Assembly (NCBI RefSeq): GCF_042652345.1
Contig: NZ_JBHSJJ010000002.1
Location: forward strand, 1-64,000
Source: Negadavirga shengliensis
GTDB lineage: Bacteria > Bacteroidota > Bacteroidia > Cytophagales > Cyclobacteriaceae
Length of the DNA stretch: 64,000 bases
Reading direction: 5' to 3'
The notes beneath the pieces were generated by a model that saw only the letters and a list, made by a program, of their open reading frames with translations, made no database searches and had not been told where the DNA came from. Shown piece by piece: positions 36,403-44,548 of the stretch. The stretch's first letter is position 1, and each line of letters starts with the position of its first letter. The translations under genes were made by a program, and so were the position numbers.

Positions 36403-37422
36403 ATGATCCGAACCGTTATCGTATTCTTGAAAGGGGGGACACCAACCACTGCGGTGACCCCTGTGGAGATCTTAAGCAGCGCAGGATTTCTGTATGAACA
36501 GCTGAAAGGATTGAAGGGCAAACGGTTTTTTGATGTCCGCACCGCATCGCTGGATGGTCAGAAGGTCCAGACGCTTACCCCCTTGCAACTGGAACCGGAT
36601 CATTCTATCGACGAAATAGACGCCGCTGATCTGCTGGTGATATCAGGCGGTGGCGGTGGCCTAAAAGACATCTGCAGGCAGAACGAGAAACTCATTCCAT
36701 TACTGAGGCGACTTTATGAACAAGGTACGGCCATAGCCGGAATCTGCTCAGGTGTACCCTTGCTGGCCGAGTCAGGCCTTCTGGACGGCCGCCCCGCTAC
36801 CACGCACTGGGCCATTGTTGATGACTGTAGGAAGCGTTATCCGCAGGTGGACTGGCAACCGGAACGGTATGTCACCGAGTCGGGTAACATCTTTTGCAGT
36901 GGCGGCGTGTACAGCGGTGTGGATTTATGTCTCTATATTGTGGAGAAATACTGCGGTCATCAAACCGCCATGCATACCGCCAAGGCGCTTTTGCTACGCA
37001 CGCCCCGCATCTGGCAGGCCGGATATACTGCGGAGGCGCCGAAAATCCACCACGAAGATGAGCAAATCAGAAGCGTGCAGGAATGGATATTCAAGAACTT
37101 CAGGGAGTCTGTTGATGTGACCGTATTGGCATTAAGCGCCCATATGAGTCCCCGCACCTTTGCCCGCCGTTTCAAAGCTGCAACGGGTGAAACCCCCATC
37201 AATTATCTCCAGCGTGTGCGGATCAATGCAGCAAGACACCTGATTGAAAACGATCTGAAATCCGTCTTGGAAATCAGCCGGAGCGTGGGGTATGAAGACC
37301 TGGCCTTTTTTAACCGGCTTTTCAAACGCTATACGGGACTGTCGCCGAGTGTCTACCGGGAACGTTTTTCTGTTGATTCCCCCAAAAAGATGGCCGCGGG
37401 GAAGCACGCGCACCATCATTAA
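36403..37422 (+). CDS. GlxA-type AraC regulator with DJ-1/PfpI domain
   Basis: 339 residues. Residues 1-200 form a DJ-1/PfpI amidotransferase-like sensor domain with the nucleophile-elbow Cys in AGICSGVPLLAESGLL. Residues about 225-325 carry two AraC helix-turn-helix motifs (VTVLALSAHMSPRTFARRF; EISRSVGYEDLAFFNRLF). The C-terminus is His-rich (AHHH). It is divergent from the FMN reductase/cupin/VOC/hydrolase genes and probably activates them in response to a small molecule. Confidence 0.92.
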   Translation: MIRTVIVFLKGGTPTTAVTPVEILSSAGFLYEQLKGLKGKRFFDVRTASLDGQKVQTLTPLQLEPDHSIDEIDAADLLVISGGGGGLKDICRQNEKLIPLLRRLYEQGTAIAGICSGVPLLAESGLLDGRPATTHWAIVDDCRKRYPQVDWQPERYVTESGNIFCSGGVYSGVDLCLYIVEKYCGHQTAMHTAKALLLRTPRIWQAGYTAEAPKIHHEDEQIRSVQEWIFKNFRESVDVTVLALSAHMSPRTFARRFKAATGETPINYLQRVRINAARHLIENDLKSVLEISRSVGYEDLAFFNRLFKRYTGLSPSVYRERFSVDSPKKMAAGKHAHHH

Positions 37423-37501
37423 GACTTGCTGACTTTTCTGGCTTCCGGAGGCCTCTCCTCAAACACCCGGCAAAGGAAAATCCTCTCAATTTGCCCGCCC
37501 A

Positions 37502-37593
37502 CGGGCATTTTTATCCGGAAACTCCATCATCCAACAGCAAAAACAGGCCGAAATAGGGATAAAACCCCATTTTTTGGTTGGCATGAATGTCGT
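37502..37593 (+). promoter_or_regulatory. Site S3: palindrome plus sigma-54-like promoter before hydrolase and P6
   Basis: CGGGCATTTTTATCCG (37502-37517) fits CGGACA-N4-TGTCCG with one change per arm. TTGGCATGAATGTCGT (37578-37593) gives a strong -24 element and TCG at -12. The spacing from palindrome end to the first -24 G is 63 bp. It lies upstream of the serine hydrolase at 37674, with P6 next in line. Confidence 0.6.
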
Positions 37594-37673
37594 AAGCAAA
37601 GGATGAGCGCCAACCTATCAGAAGGAGCTCAATTCCTAGTGTTAAGATATTTTTATATAACATTATCATTATA

Positions 37674-38750
37674 ATGAAAAAACTCATTGCGTTATGCATC
37701 TTAAGCGCCTGTCACTTTAATTTGTTTGGCCAATCTTCAGGCCTGGATAAGTTTATTGAGTCCTATACTAAAGAAAATGATTTTAACGGAACCATCCTGA
37801 TTCATCAACAGGCTAAAACTATTTATCATGAAAGTTTCGGCTGGGCAAATTTTGAGTTTAAAGTACCCAATACGACGGATACAAGATATAAGATCGCTTC
37901 AATAACAAAGTTGTTCACCTCCGTACTCATCATGCAATTGGTTGAAAAGGATATAATTGACTTAAATCAATCCATTAACACCTACCTGCCTGCCTATGAA
38001 GGTGAGGGCGCAGATAAAGTCTCTGTACGACAATTGCTTAATCACACATCGGGAATGGTTAATATTGACGCCGGAACGTCTTTAGAAAGCGCTTTACACA
38101 ATGGAATCCCATTGTATCAAAAACCCAGAAGCCCGGATGAACTGCTAAGAGATTTCTGTAGCGGCAAGCTGGAAAATAACCCGGGAGAAGTGTTTGACTA
38201 TAACAACGCAGACTATATCGTATTGGGAAAGATTATTGAAAAAGTATACAACAAAGCATACGAACAAGTTTTATTTGAAAATATTTTACAGCCTTTGGAA
38301 ATGATAAACACGGGATTAATACATCAAGGCAAAATATTTGAAAACCTGGCCAACACCTATTTTTTCAGAGATGATCTGGAAAGACTTGTACCTGACTTAC
38401 CTGTATATATGGAGAATTGGTATGCAGCAGGTGCCATGTATTCAACATCAAGTGATATTCTTCAGTTTTCGGAGGCGCTATTTGGTCTCAAACTCCTACA
38501 ACAGGAATCCCTGGACCAAATGTTTGTTTCCGGGCTTGGTGAATATGGATATGGTGTTTGGGTATATGAAGATTATCCAATTAATAACAAAATGTACAAA
38601 ATAATCAAAAGACCCGGACGCATTATGGGGGCTCAGGCGATGTTATTTCATGTTTTAAATGAAGATGCTACAATTATTATACTTAGCAACACAGGGACAA
38701 CCAGTTTAGACAACTTTGCAGCAGATTTAGCGGATCAAATGATCAAATAA
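37674..38750 (+). CDS. Serine hydrolase, beta-lactamase family
   Basis: A 358-residue secreted protein: signal peptide to about residue 20 (HFNLFGQ), SxxK nucleophile in KIASITKLFTSVLIM (near 80), and YNN in FDYNNADYIVLGKII. The third motif is degenerate (KRPGRIMGAQ, no HxG). It is periplasmic, and its substrate is unknown (peptide, ester or beta-lactam-like). It lies under site S3, 91 bp ahead of P6, so it is a candidate cargo or partner gene of the permease regulon. Confidence 0.87.
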   Translation: MKKLIALCILSACHFNLFGQSSGLDKFIESYTKENDFNGTILIHQQAKTIYHESFGWANFEFKVPNTTDTRYKIASITKLFTSVLIMQLVEKDIIDLNQSINTYLPAYEGEGADKVSVRQLLNHTSGMVNIDAGTSLESALHNGIPLYQKPRSPDELLRDFCSGKLENNPGEVFDYNNADYIVLGKIIEKVYNKAYEQVLFENILQPLEMINTGLIHQGKIFENLANTYFFRDDLERLVPDLPVYMENWYAAGAMYSTSSDILQFSEALFGLKLLQQESLDQMFVSGLGEYGYGVWVYEDYPINNKMYKIIKRPGRIMGAQAMLFHVLNEDATIIILSNTGTTSLDNFAADLADQMIK

Positions 38751-38841
38751 AACAACGTACAACAACTGAAGATTTACGTCTTAAAGTCGGATATGGCGCA
38801 TACCGCTTCGCTTCTTATCAAAAACTTAAATGTCATAGCTA

Positions 38842-41193
38842 ATGTGGAAAAACTACCTCAAAATCTCCTACCGAAATCTATACAGAAACAAGACCTTCAC
38901 TTTTATCAATATCAGCGGGCTTGTTGTGGGAATGACCCTGGCCATGCTTTTGCTGCTTTGGGTACGCTATGAATTTACCTATGACCAGTTTCATCCTAAA
39001 AAGGACAGGTTATATGAGGTATACCACCAGGGCATTTATAATGGGACGATCGGTACCAACCATTTCTCTCCCCAACCCTTAGGTCCTGTTCTGGAAGCGG
39101 GCTATCCGGAAGTAGTCCGGGCAGCCAGGAGCATGGCGATGGAACTGGTCCTGAATGCCGGGGAGAGCCAGTTGACAGAGGATGTGACGGTGATCGATCC
39201 GGCTTTTTTGGAAATGTTCGATTTCCCGCTAGTCAGCGGTGATAAAATGCACATTTTCGCTTCCCCCCTCTCCATCGTCTTGACGGAACGATTTGCCCAT
39301 AAACTTTTTGGTACCGAAAACCCCATCGGGAAAACCATCACCCTCCATGGCGAAGTGGACGTCACGGTGACCGGCGTATTAAATGACCTGCCCGACAACA
39401 CAAAATTCAGTTTGCAGGCCCTACTGCCCTGGTCACTGATAAAACTAATGGGGTATGAAAGTGATTTTTGGGGAAATAACAGCGTATCCACTTACGTGGA
39501 ACTGTATCCGGAAACCGATTTGGGGCTTTTCAATCAAAAAGTAAAAGATGTTGTTCGCAGACACTCGGATGTTGAGGCAGACATATTCTTGCATCCATTG
39601 GACAAATGGCGCCTTTATTCCAGGTTTGAAAATGGCGTTCAGGCTGGTGGGAGGATTGCCGTTGTCAAAATGCTTTGTAGCGTATCTGCATTGGTATTGT
39701 TGATTGCCTGCATCAACTTCATGAACCTGAGTACCGCAAGGAGTGAAAAAAGATCAAAAGAAGTCGGTATCAGAAAAGTATCCGGTGCCGACAAGGGAGG
39801 CCTTGTACGCCAGTTTTTGATGGAATCTATCTTCATAACCTGCATTTCCGGGTCTATTTCCCTGTTATGCGTAAAACTACTTTTGCCAACTTTCAACAAT
39901 TTTATTGGCCAGCAGATAGCTGTCCCCTGGTCAGAACCGGTCTTCTGGTTGGCTTATCTGGGTTTCATTGGTTTGACGGGTATTCTCGCAGGAAGCTACC
40001 CGGCTTTCTTTCTTTCATCTTTCAATCCCGCAAAGGTGCTAAAGGGCGTATTCCGTCCGGGCAAAGCCAACCTCACCCCCAGGCAGGTACTCGTGGTGGC
40101 CCAGTTTACTTTTGCCATTACCCTGATCGCCGCCACCATTGTGGTCCACCAGCAATACCAGCACGCCCTCCAAAGAGAATCGGGTTTCGACAAGGATCAG
40201 TTGGTATACATTTCTTATTATGGCGGCGTGAAGGACAGTTTCCTGGCGTTGCGCGAAGAACTTCTGCAATCCAAAACCGTTACGGCTATCAGTCGCACGC
40301 TTTCCCCGATATCCGAAGGATACGCCGCCGGGCATGATGTGGATTGGAGCGGTAAACTATCCACAGATAATACAATTTTTGATTTTTTTTCAACCGACGC
40401 CAATCTCGTACAAACCGCAGGCCTGGAATTGACAGAAGGGCGGGATATCGATATGTATACTTTTCCCTCGGATTCTTCGGCCGTATTGCTCAACGAAACG
40501 GCGGTCAAAACCATGCAACTCTCAACTCCTGTAGGTGAAAAAATACGGCATGCCGGAAGGGAATGGGAAGTAGTAGGCGTAGTAAAGGATTTTGTGCTAA
40601 GGTCTCCTTTTGAGGTCGCTTCGCCGATGATTATTTCAGGACCGAATTTTTGGTATGAAATCGTACATTTAAAACTAAATGCCGAAAATGATGTCAAACA
40701 CAACCTTACCCAAATAGAAGCGATCATCAGCAAGTTTACTGGAAACGCGAATGTGGATTTTCATTTTGTGGATGAAGAATATGGCAAAAAATTCCACAGC
40801 ACTGCCCGCACAGCCACAATAACCAGTATCTTTTGCCTGATAGCTGTCTTTATTTCCTGTATGGGACTTTTCGGATTGGCCTCTTTTATGGCTGAGCGGC
40901 GAAGCAAAGAAATTGGCGTTCGGAAGATTATAGGTGCCTCAGTGATTACCATTGTGACTTTGCTATCAAAGGATTTTGTGAAGTTGGTAATGATATCGAT
41001 GATTTTTGCTTTGCCGGCTTCCTGGTATGCCATGAAGATTTTCCTGCAAAGTTTCAGTTATCGTGTAGAGTTGGAATGGTACTATTTTGCCGGAACAGGC
41101 CTTATCACTTTGGTGATCGCGTTACTGACAGTAAGCTCACAGGCGATACGGACGGCAATGGCCAACCCGGTAAAATCATTGCGGTCAGAGTAG
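38842..41193 (+). CDS. Permease P6, double FtsX/MacB-like
   Basis: 783 residues, the shortest intact copy; N-terminus MWKNYLKISYRNLYRNKT. Loop motifs are KEVGIRKVSGADK (about 305) and KEIGVRKIIGAS (about 689). The tail is NPVKSLRSE. It has no S-type site of its own; the preceding 91 bp contain no convincing promoter, so transcription probably comes from S3 through the hydrolase gene. Confidence 0.9.
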   Translation: MWKNYLKISYRNLYRNKTFTFINISGLVVGMTLAMLLLLWVRYEFTYDQFHPKKDRLYEVYHQGIYNGTIGTNHFSPQPLGPVLEAGYPEVVRAARSMAMELVLNAGESQLTEDVTVIDPAFLEMFDFPLVSGDKMHIFASPLSIVLTERFAHKLFGTENPIGKTITLHGEVDVTVTGVLNDLPDNTKFSLQALLPWSLIKLMGYESDFWGNNSVSTYVELYPETDLGLFNQKVKDVVRRHSDVEADIFLHPLDKWRLYSRFENGVQAGGRIAVVKMLCSVSALVLLIACINFMNLSTARSEKRSKEVGIRKVSGADKGGLVRQFLMESIFITCISGSISLLCVKLLLPTFNNFIGQQIAVPWSEPVFWLAYLGFIGLTGILAGSYPAFFLSSFNPAKVLKGVFRPGKANLTPRQVLVVAQFTFAITLIAATIVVHQQYQHALQRESGFDKDQLVYISYYGGVKDSFLALREELLQSKTVTAISRTLSPISEGYAAGHDVDWSGKLSTDNTIFDFFSTDANLVQTAGLELTEGRDIDMYTFPSDSSAVLLNETAVKTMQLSTPVGEKIRHAGREWEVVGVVKDFVLRSPFEVASPMIISGPNFWYEIVHLKLNAENDVKHNLTQIEAIISKFTGNANVDFHFVDEEYGKKFHSTARTATITSIFCLIAVFISCMGLFGLASFMAERRSKEIGVRKIIGASVITIVTLLSKDFVKLVMISMIFALPASWYAMKIFLQSFSYRVELEWYYFAGTGLITLVIALLTVSSQAIRTAMANPVKSLRSE

Positions 41194-41227
41194 GAAACCC
41201 AAGCCATGCCATCGGCAAATCACTGGA

Positions 41228-41614
41228 CTATGAAATCAATTCATAATTCAAAAAAGCCTGCATCAATTTAAAGTGTTTGTCAAAACTAAAAAGGGAAATT
41301 TTCTCTTCTATTACTTGTTGCAAAATGATCAAATCCGGTATACCCACTCTATTGATTCCATTTTGAAGGTTCATCAACTGATACCGCCTGATCTCCTCCC
41401 ACGCTATTCTTAAAGGGATATTTTCAATGGCTCGAAGATTTTCCCAGATATCATTTCTGCCCTGATGTTCCAAAAACGGCCCAAGCTCCGTTAATATAAG
41501 TTCGTTGGTACATATCAAATCTTCCTCAATAAGGCGGTCAAGGCGATCCAGGTCCCCTGTTCTGAAATAGGCTATCCAAACAGAACTATCGACTAAAACT
41601 TTATACCTTGACAT
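41228..41614 (-). CDS. vapC: VapC-type PIN toxin
   Basis: 128 residues with all PIN landmarks: VLVDSSVWIAYFR (first Asp), LILTELGPFL (Glu), GIPDLIILQ (Asp), and FSFDKHFKLM (last Asp). It should be a Mg-dependent RNase acting on tRNA or rRNA. It begins one base after the antitoxin stop, so expression is coupled. The frame is intact. Confidence 0.9.
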   Translation of the reverse strand: MSRYKVLVDSSVWIAYFRTGDLDRLDRLIEEDLICTNELILTELGPFLEHQGRNDIWENLRAIENIPLRIAWEEIRRYQLMNLQNGINRVGIPDLIILQQVIEEKISLFSFDKHFKLMQAFLNYELIS

Positions 41615-41615
41615 C

Positions 41616-41807
41616 CTATCTTCCCCGAAGTTTATCCAAATCGATACCCAAATCGATGCTCCCTTTGAATGTCAGCAAACGTTTTCTTTTTATACGGGCG
41701 ATTTGATCTTCCAATGCCTCCTTTATCAATTGGCTTTTCGTCTTGGCGCCAGTAAGCCGCATGGCTTCCATGATAAGTTTTTCGGGAATATCCAATGTTG
41801 TTCTCAT
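41616..41807 (-). CDS. vapB: VapB-type antitoxin
   Basis: 63 residues. An RHH-like N-terminus (MRTTLDIPEKLIMEAMRLTG) is followed by KTKSQLIKEALEDQI and a basic-to-acidic tail ending GIDLDKLRGR, the DUF2191/VapB pattern. It neutralises VapC and represses the operon. An AT-rich inverted repeat lies just upstream. Confidence 0.88.
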   Translation of the reverse strand: MRTTLDIPEKLIMEAMRLTGAKTKSQLIKEALEDQIARIKRKRLLTFKGSIDLGIDLDKLRGR

Positions 41808-41826
41808 AATTTTCGATGCTTATATA

Positions 41827-41840
41827 CATAATTATTTATG
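41827..41840. promoter_or_regulatory. Candidate vapBC operator
   Basis: CATAA (41827-41831) and TTATG (41836-41840) form an inverted repeat 20 bp upstream of the vapB start, in a TATA-rich stretch. The CATAA/TTATG arms resemble those before the antitoxin gene at 528. Position supports autoregulation. Confidence 0.35.
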
Positions 41841-41903
41841 CTAATATAAACATATATATTTTGAGTTTGATTCCGTTATATAAAATTCGACTTTGTCCGT
41901 CTG

Positions 41904-41994
41904 CGAACATTTTTGTCCGAAAACCCGACTTTCAAACAATAGGAATCAGGCTTGACCGGGAAGAAAACCACTTTTTAGTTGGTACTAAAGTTGC
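41904..41994 (+). promoter_or_regulatory. Site S4: palindrome plus best sigma-54 promoter, before P7-psi
   Basis: CGAACATTTTTGTCCG (41904-41919) has one mismatch. TTGGTACTAAAGTTGC (41979-41994) is the best match in the window to TTGGCAC-N5-TTGC. The spacing is 62 bp. An extra half-site TTTGTCCG lies at 41893-41900. The promoter is intact although the gene behind it is dead. Confidence 0.72.
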
Positions 41995-42032
41995 AGGTTA
42001 GAACTGAATACCGCTCATTGAACCCAAAAAAC

Positions 42033-42870
42033 ATGTGGAAAAACTACTTCAAAATTGCCTGTCGCAACCTACTGAAAAACAAGGTTTTTACCTTGGTCAA
42101 TATACTGGGGTTTGGCAATAGGTATGGCGGCCTGTTTCCTGATCTTGCAATATGTTCGTTTTGAACGGAGCTATGACAGGTTTCATGAAAATGCAGATCG
42201 GATATACCGGGTAATACTGGAAAGAGACCAGGACTTAAGTGCGGCCAATCATCCGGGGGTAGGACCTGCTTTAAAGGCCGATTTTCCCGAAGTGGAAGAA
42301 TATGCCCGTATGGCACATCAATCTATACATTTAGGAGACAATGTGGCCGTATCATATGAAGATGAACAAGGGAATATAAAGATGTTCAATGAAGATCGCG
42401 TGTACAATGTTGACCCGTCTTTTCTTACCCTATTTTCTTTTCCTTTTGTTTATGGCGATACTGAAAATGCGTTGTCGGATGCAAGTTTGATTGTGATTTC
42501 AGAGTCAATATCAAGAAAGTTTTTTGGATCTGAAAATCCCATGGGAAAAACACTTCATTTACTTGGGCGATTTCCCTTTACAGTAAATGGAGTCTTTCAG
42601 GATGTACCGGAAAATTCACACATCCAATTTGATATCCTGATAGCATCCTGGGCATATCGCAACGAAGGTGATTATAATAAGGAAGGGAGTTGGAAGTGGC
42701 CCGAGTTTTATACCTACGTCAAGCTAGACCCTTTGGCTGATCCACAACAGTTGGAGGCCAAGTTTCCTGAGTTTATGCAGAAGTATCTGGGAGAACGTAT
42801 GAAGGAAATGAATAATGAAGAGCGACTTCATCTACAGGGGATTTCAATCCCTGGACAACAGACGCAATAA
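42033..42870 (+). pseudogene. Permease P7-psi, frameshifted and truncated
   Basis: The start (MWKNYFKIACRNLLKNKV) is intact, but within TM1, at CTGGGGTTTGG (about 42105-42115), the frame shifts. The next frame continues LAIGMAACFLILQYVRFE and the whole first periplasmic core. The reading ends at 42870, after about 275 codons, exactly where a palindromic repeat begins. The middle TM bundle, second half and NPVESLRSE tail are absent. A homopolymer error could explain the shift but not the loss of about 520 residues. Confidence 0.88.
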
Positions 42871-42880
42871 AGTCCCCAAA

Positions 42881-42935
42881 GTCCCATGGGGACGGCCGAT
42901 CCTCAACCAGCGTAAATCGGCCGTCCCTATGGGAC
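42881..42935. repeat. Large hairpin, 20-bp arms
   Basis: Arms 42881-42900 (GTCCCATGGGGACGGCCGAT) and 42916-42935 pair with a single mismatch around a 15-base loop. It sits 10 bp after the truncated permease reading frame and leads straight into repeat copy B. It could act as a transcription barrier or a REP-like mobile remnant. Confidence 0.75.
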
Positions 42936-43088
42936 TTAGAGAGAGGTGTACATTTAGGGTCCGTAGGTTGAAACCTACGGTTATCAGACCGGCCGTGCCT
43001 ATGGCACTAAGGAATTCGGGTTCCAAGGGAGCCCCTCCTATCTATTCGATGTTTCTTGAAAAAGTATAATTACCAAATGATCTTTCTT
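42931..43088. repeat. Dispersed palindromic repeat, copy B
   Basis: This matches copy A (33524-33686) in the same orientation, sharing GGTTGAAACCTACGG, CGGCCGTGCCTATGGCAC and the AAAAAGTATAAT end. It borders the breakpoint of P7-psi, so its arrival or recombination at it may have removed the rest of the gene. Confidence 0.75.
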
Positions 43089-43113
43089 GCAGCGTTGATA
43101 TGTTTTTTTTAGT

Positions 43114-43590
43114 TCAGTAAGCCAATAAACGTCCACAGGTGATCACAGCGATCCATACGACGATGGAAACCAGGGCGGGGAGTTTATAGCGTAACGGCAG
43201 CTTGCCGGAAATCTCCGCCTCACCTTTCCTTTTGAAAACAAATCTGTGAAATACAAACACATTCAGCGCGGCAATAATCAGTAAAGTCATCTTTAACCAG
43301 AAGGTCGGATCCAAGCCCAGCGTTTTGGCATTGGTGATGAACAATAACAAACCCGAAGGAATCACAAAAATCAATCCCCGCTGGGACCAAGGCAGAAGAT
43401 GGCGGGCTAAACCAACTAAGGGTAGGTTGGCGGAAAAACCCAATAGGCGAAAGTCAAATAGCAATGCGGCACCGACAAGCATGACGATACCCAGAATATG
43501 GACAATCTCCAAGGCGGGATACATCCACAAGGATTGGCGGATTGTAAACGCCCAGGAGGTGTTTTCTAACCAGTCAAGGTATTCCGGCAC
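43114..43590 (-). CDS. Small membrane protein, DUF6644-like
   Basis: 158 residues with four predicted TMs. The opening WLENTSWAFTIRQSLWMYPALEIVHILGI is typical of a family of small inner-membrane proteins (DUF6644-like); the His near residue 31 is conserved in relatives I know of. The function is unknown. It follows the DUF6152-like gene by 2 bp, and such pairs recur, suggesting a common complex, possibly linked to metal or redox chemistry. Confidence 0.65.
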   Translation of the reverse strand: MPEYLDWLENTSWAFTIRQSLWMYPALEIVHILGIVMLVGAALLFDFRLLGFSANLPLVGLARHLLPWSQRGLIFVIPSGLLLFITNAKTLGLDPTFWLKMTLLIIAALNVFVFHRFVFKRKGEAEISGKLPLRYKLPALVSIVVWIAVITCGRLLAY

Positions 43591-43592
43591 GA

Positions 43593-43946
43593 TTACCTCA
43601 GCTCGTACTTCTCGTCATCAACATATATCCTTTCGGCCCGCATTTCCCCCTTTTCCTTTTTATGAGGGTAAGCAACCACTCTCACAGCGGTCCCCTTTTT
43701 GATCATTTCCGCCGAAAGTCCCCGGGCAGTCATCCGGCTTGCAGGTGCCAGAACCACGGTCCAGGGTTCACCCTGATATTCCATCTTGGCTATCGCATGA
43801 GGGTTTTCATAAGTCGACTCGGTGATGACGCTTTCAAAGTCCAGCACTTTGGTCTGATCATAATTGGCCCATCCATGATGAAGTATTACAAATGACACGC
43901 TTAAAATAAATACGAGTACAAGGGAGATATTTTTTAAGTAATCCAT
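43593..43946 (-). CDS. DUF6152-like exported protein
   Basis: 117 residues with an N-terminal signal or anchor (ISLVLVFILSVSFVIL), then HHGWANYDQTKV and ENPHA, the DUF6152-like pattern. The mature part is a small OB-like beta domain (VVLAPASRM, ERIYVDDEKYELR). It is periplasmic and of unknown function. It is the first gene of a two-gene unit with the membrane protein at 43114. Confidence 0.65.
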   Translation of the reverse strand: MDYLKNISLVLVFILSVSFVILHHGWANYDQTKVLDFESVITESTYENPHAIAKMEYQGEPWTVVLAPASRMTARGLSAEMIKKGTAVRVVAYPHKKEKGEMRAERIYVDDEKYELR

Positions 43947-44419
43947 GGCCTCTTGTGTTTTTGGTGTTAGCTAAAATTAAGCAAATCCATCCGGAGTTCG
44001 AAGTGTTTATTTGACTATTTAACCTATAGTGGTTGTTTTTTGTCGATGCTGCTTATGTCACAATATCTGTATCTTTATTACGACTGGTTCACAAACCTCA
44101 AAACGGCGCTAACGCGCCCGCTGGAATCGCGAAGGTCCATGTAACCGGGAGGCACATCATTTTTGCAAGTTTGCCCCGACAACCCATATAACCCGGTCCA
44201 AGTACCAAGATTGCCTTTCCTTTAAAAAAGCCTTTAATTCTGTTTTCCAAATACGCATCGATAGCAGATTTTGGTTCGGGATCATGGATGTCCAGTTAGG
44301 AAGTTTTGATAAAGCCCTGTTTCCCAAACAATCCGTGGAAATCAGGGCAATCCGTGGACCCATCCTTTGGTCAGGCTCCCAACGGTTACCGGAAGCCGTC
44401 ATAGCCATTTGTCCGTCAG
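43947..44419. other. Intergenic region, no gene seen
   Basis: The frames here lack family features. The sequence around 44325-44355 contains AATCCGTGGAAATCAGGGC-like words related to the R1/R2 repeat vocabulary. Its right end runs into site S5. Confidence 0.4.
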
Positions 44420-44511
44420 CGAACGTTTCTGTCCGAACTTTCCATCTCCAAATTGGTGCGTAAGCCTTCTACGGTCTTATTTTCCGCATTTTAGCCTGGC
44501 ATAATAGTAGA
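44420..44511 (+). promoter_or_regulatory. Site S5: palindrome plus sigma-54-like promoter of P8
   Basis: CGAACGTTTCTGTCCG (44420-44435) keeps the right arm perfectly and the left arm with two changes. An extra half-site TTTGTCCG at 44408-44415 is placed exactly as in S4. CTGGCATAATAGTAGA (44496-44511) has a strong -24 and a weak -12 (TAG). The spacing is 63 bp. Confidence 0.58.
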
Positions 44512-44548
44512 AGGGAAAGGCTAAGAGCACTTTATCTATCTGAAAACC

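Noticed and set aside
44157..44408. 83-codon minus-strand frame before P8
   Set aside because: No motif; it contains words of the dispersed noncoding repeat and reaches the palindrome region of S5.
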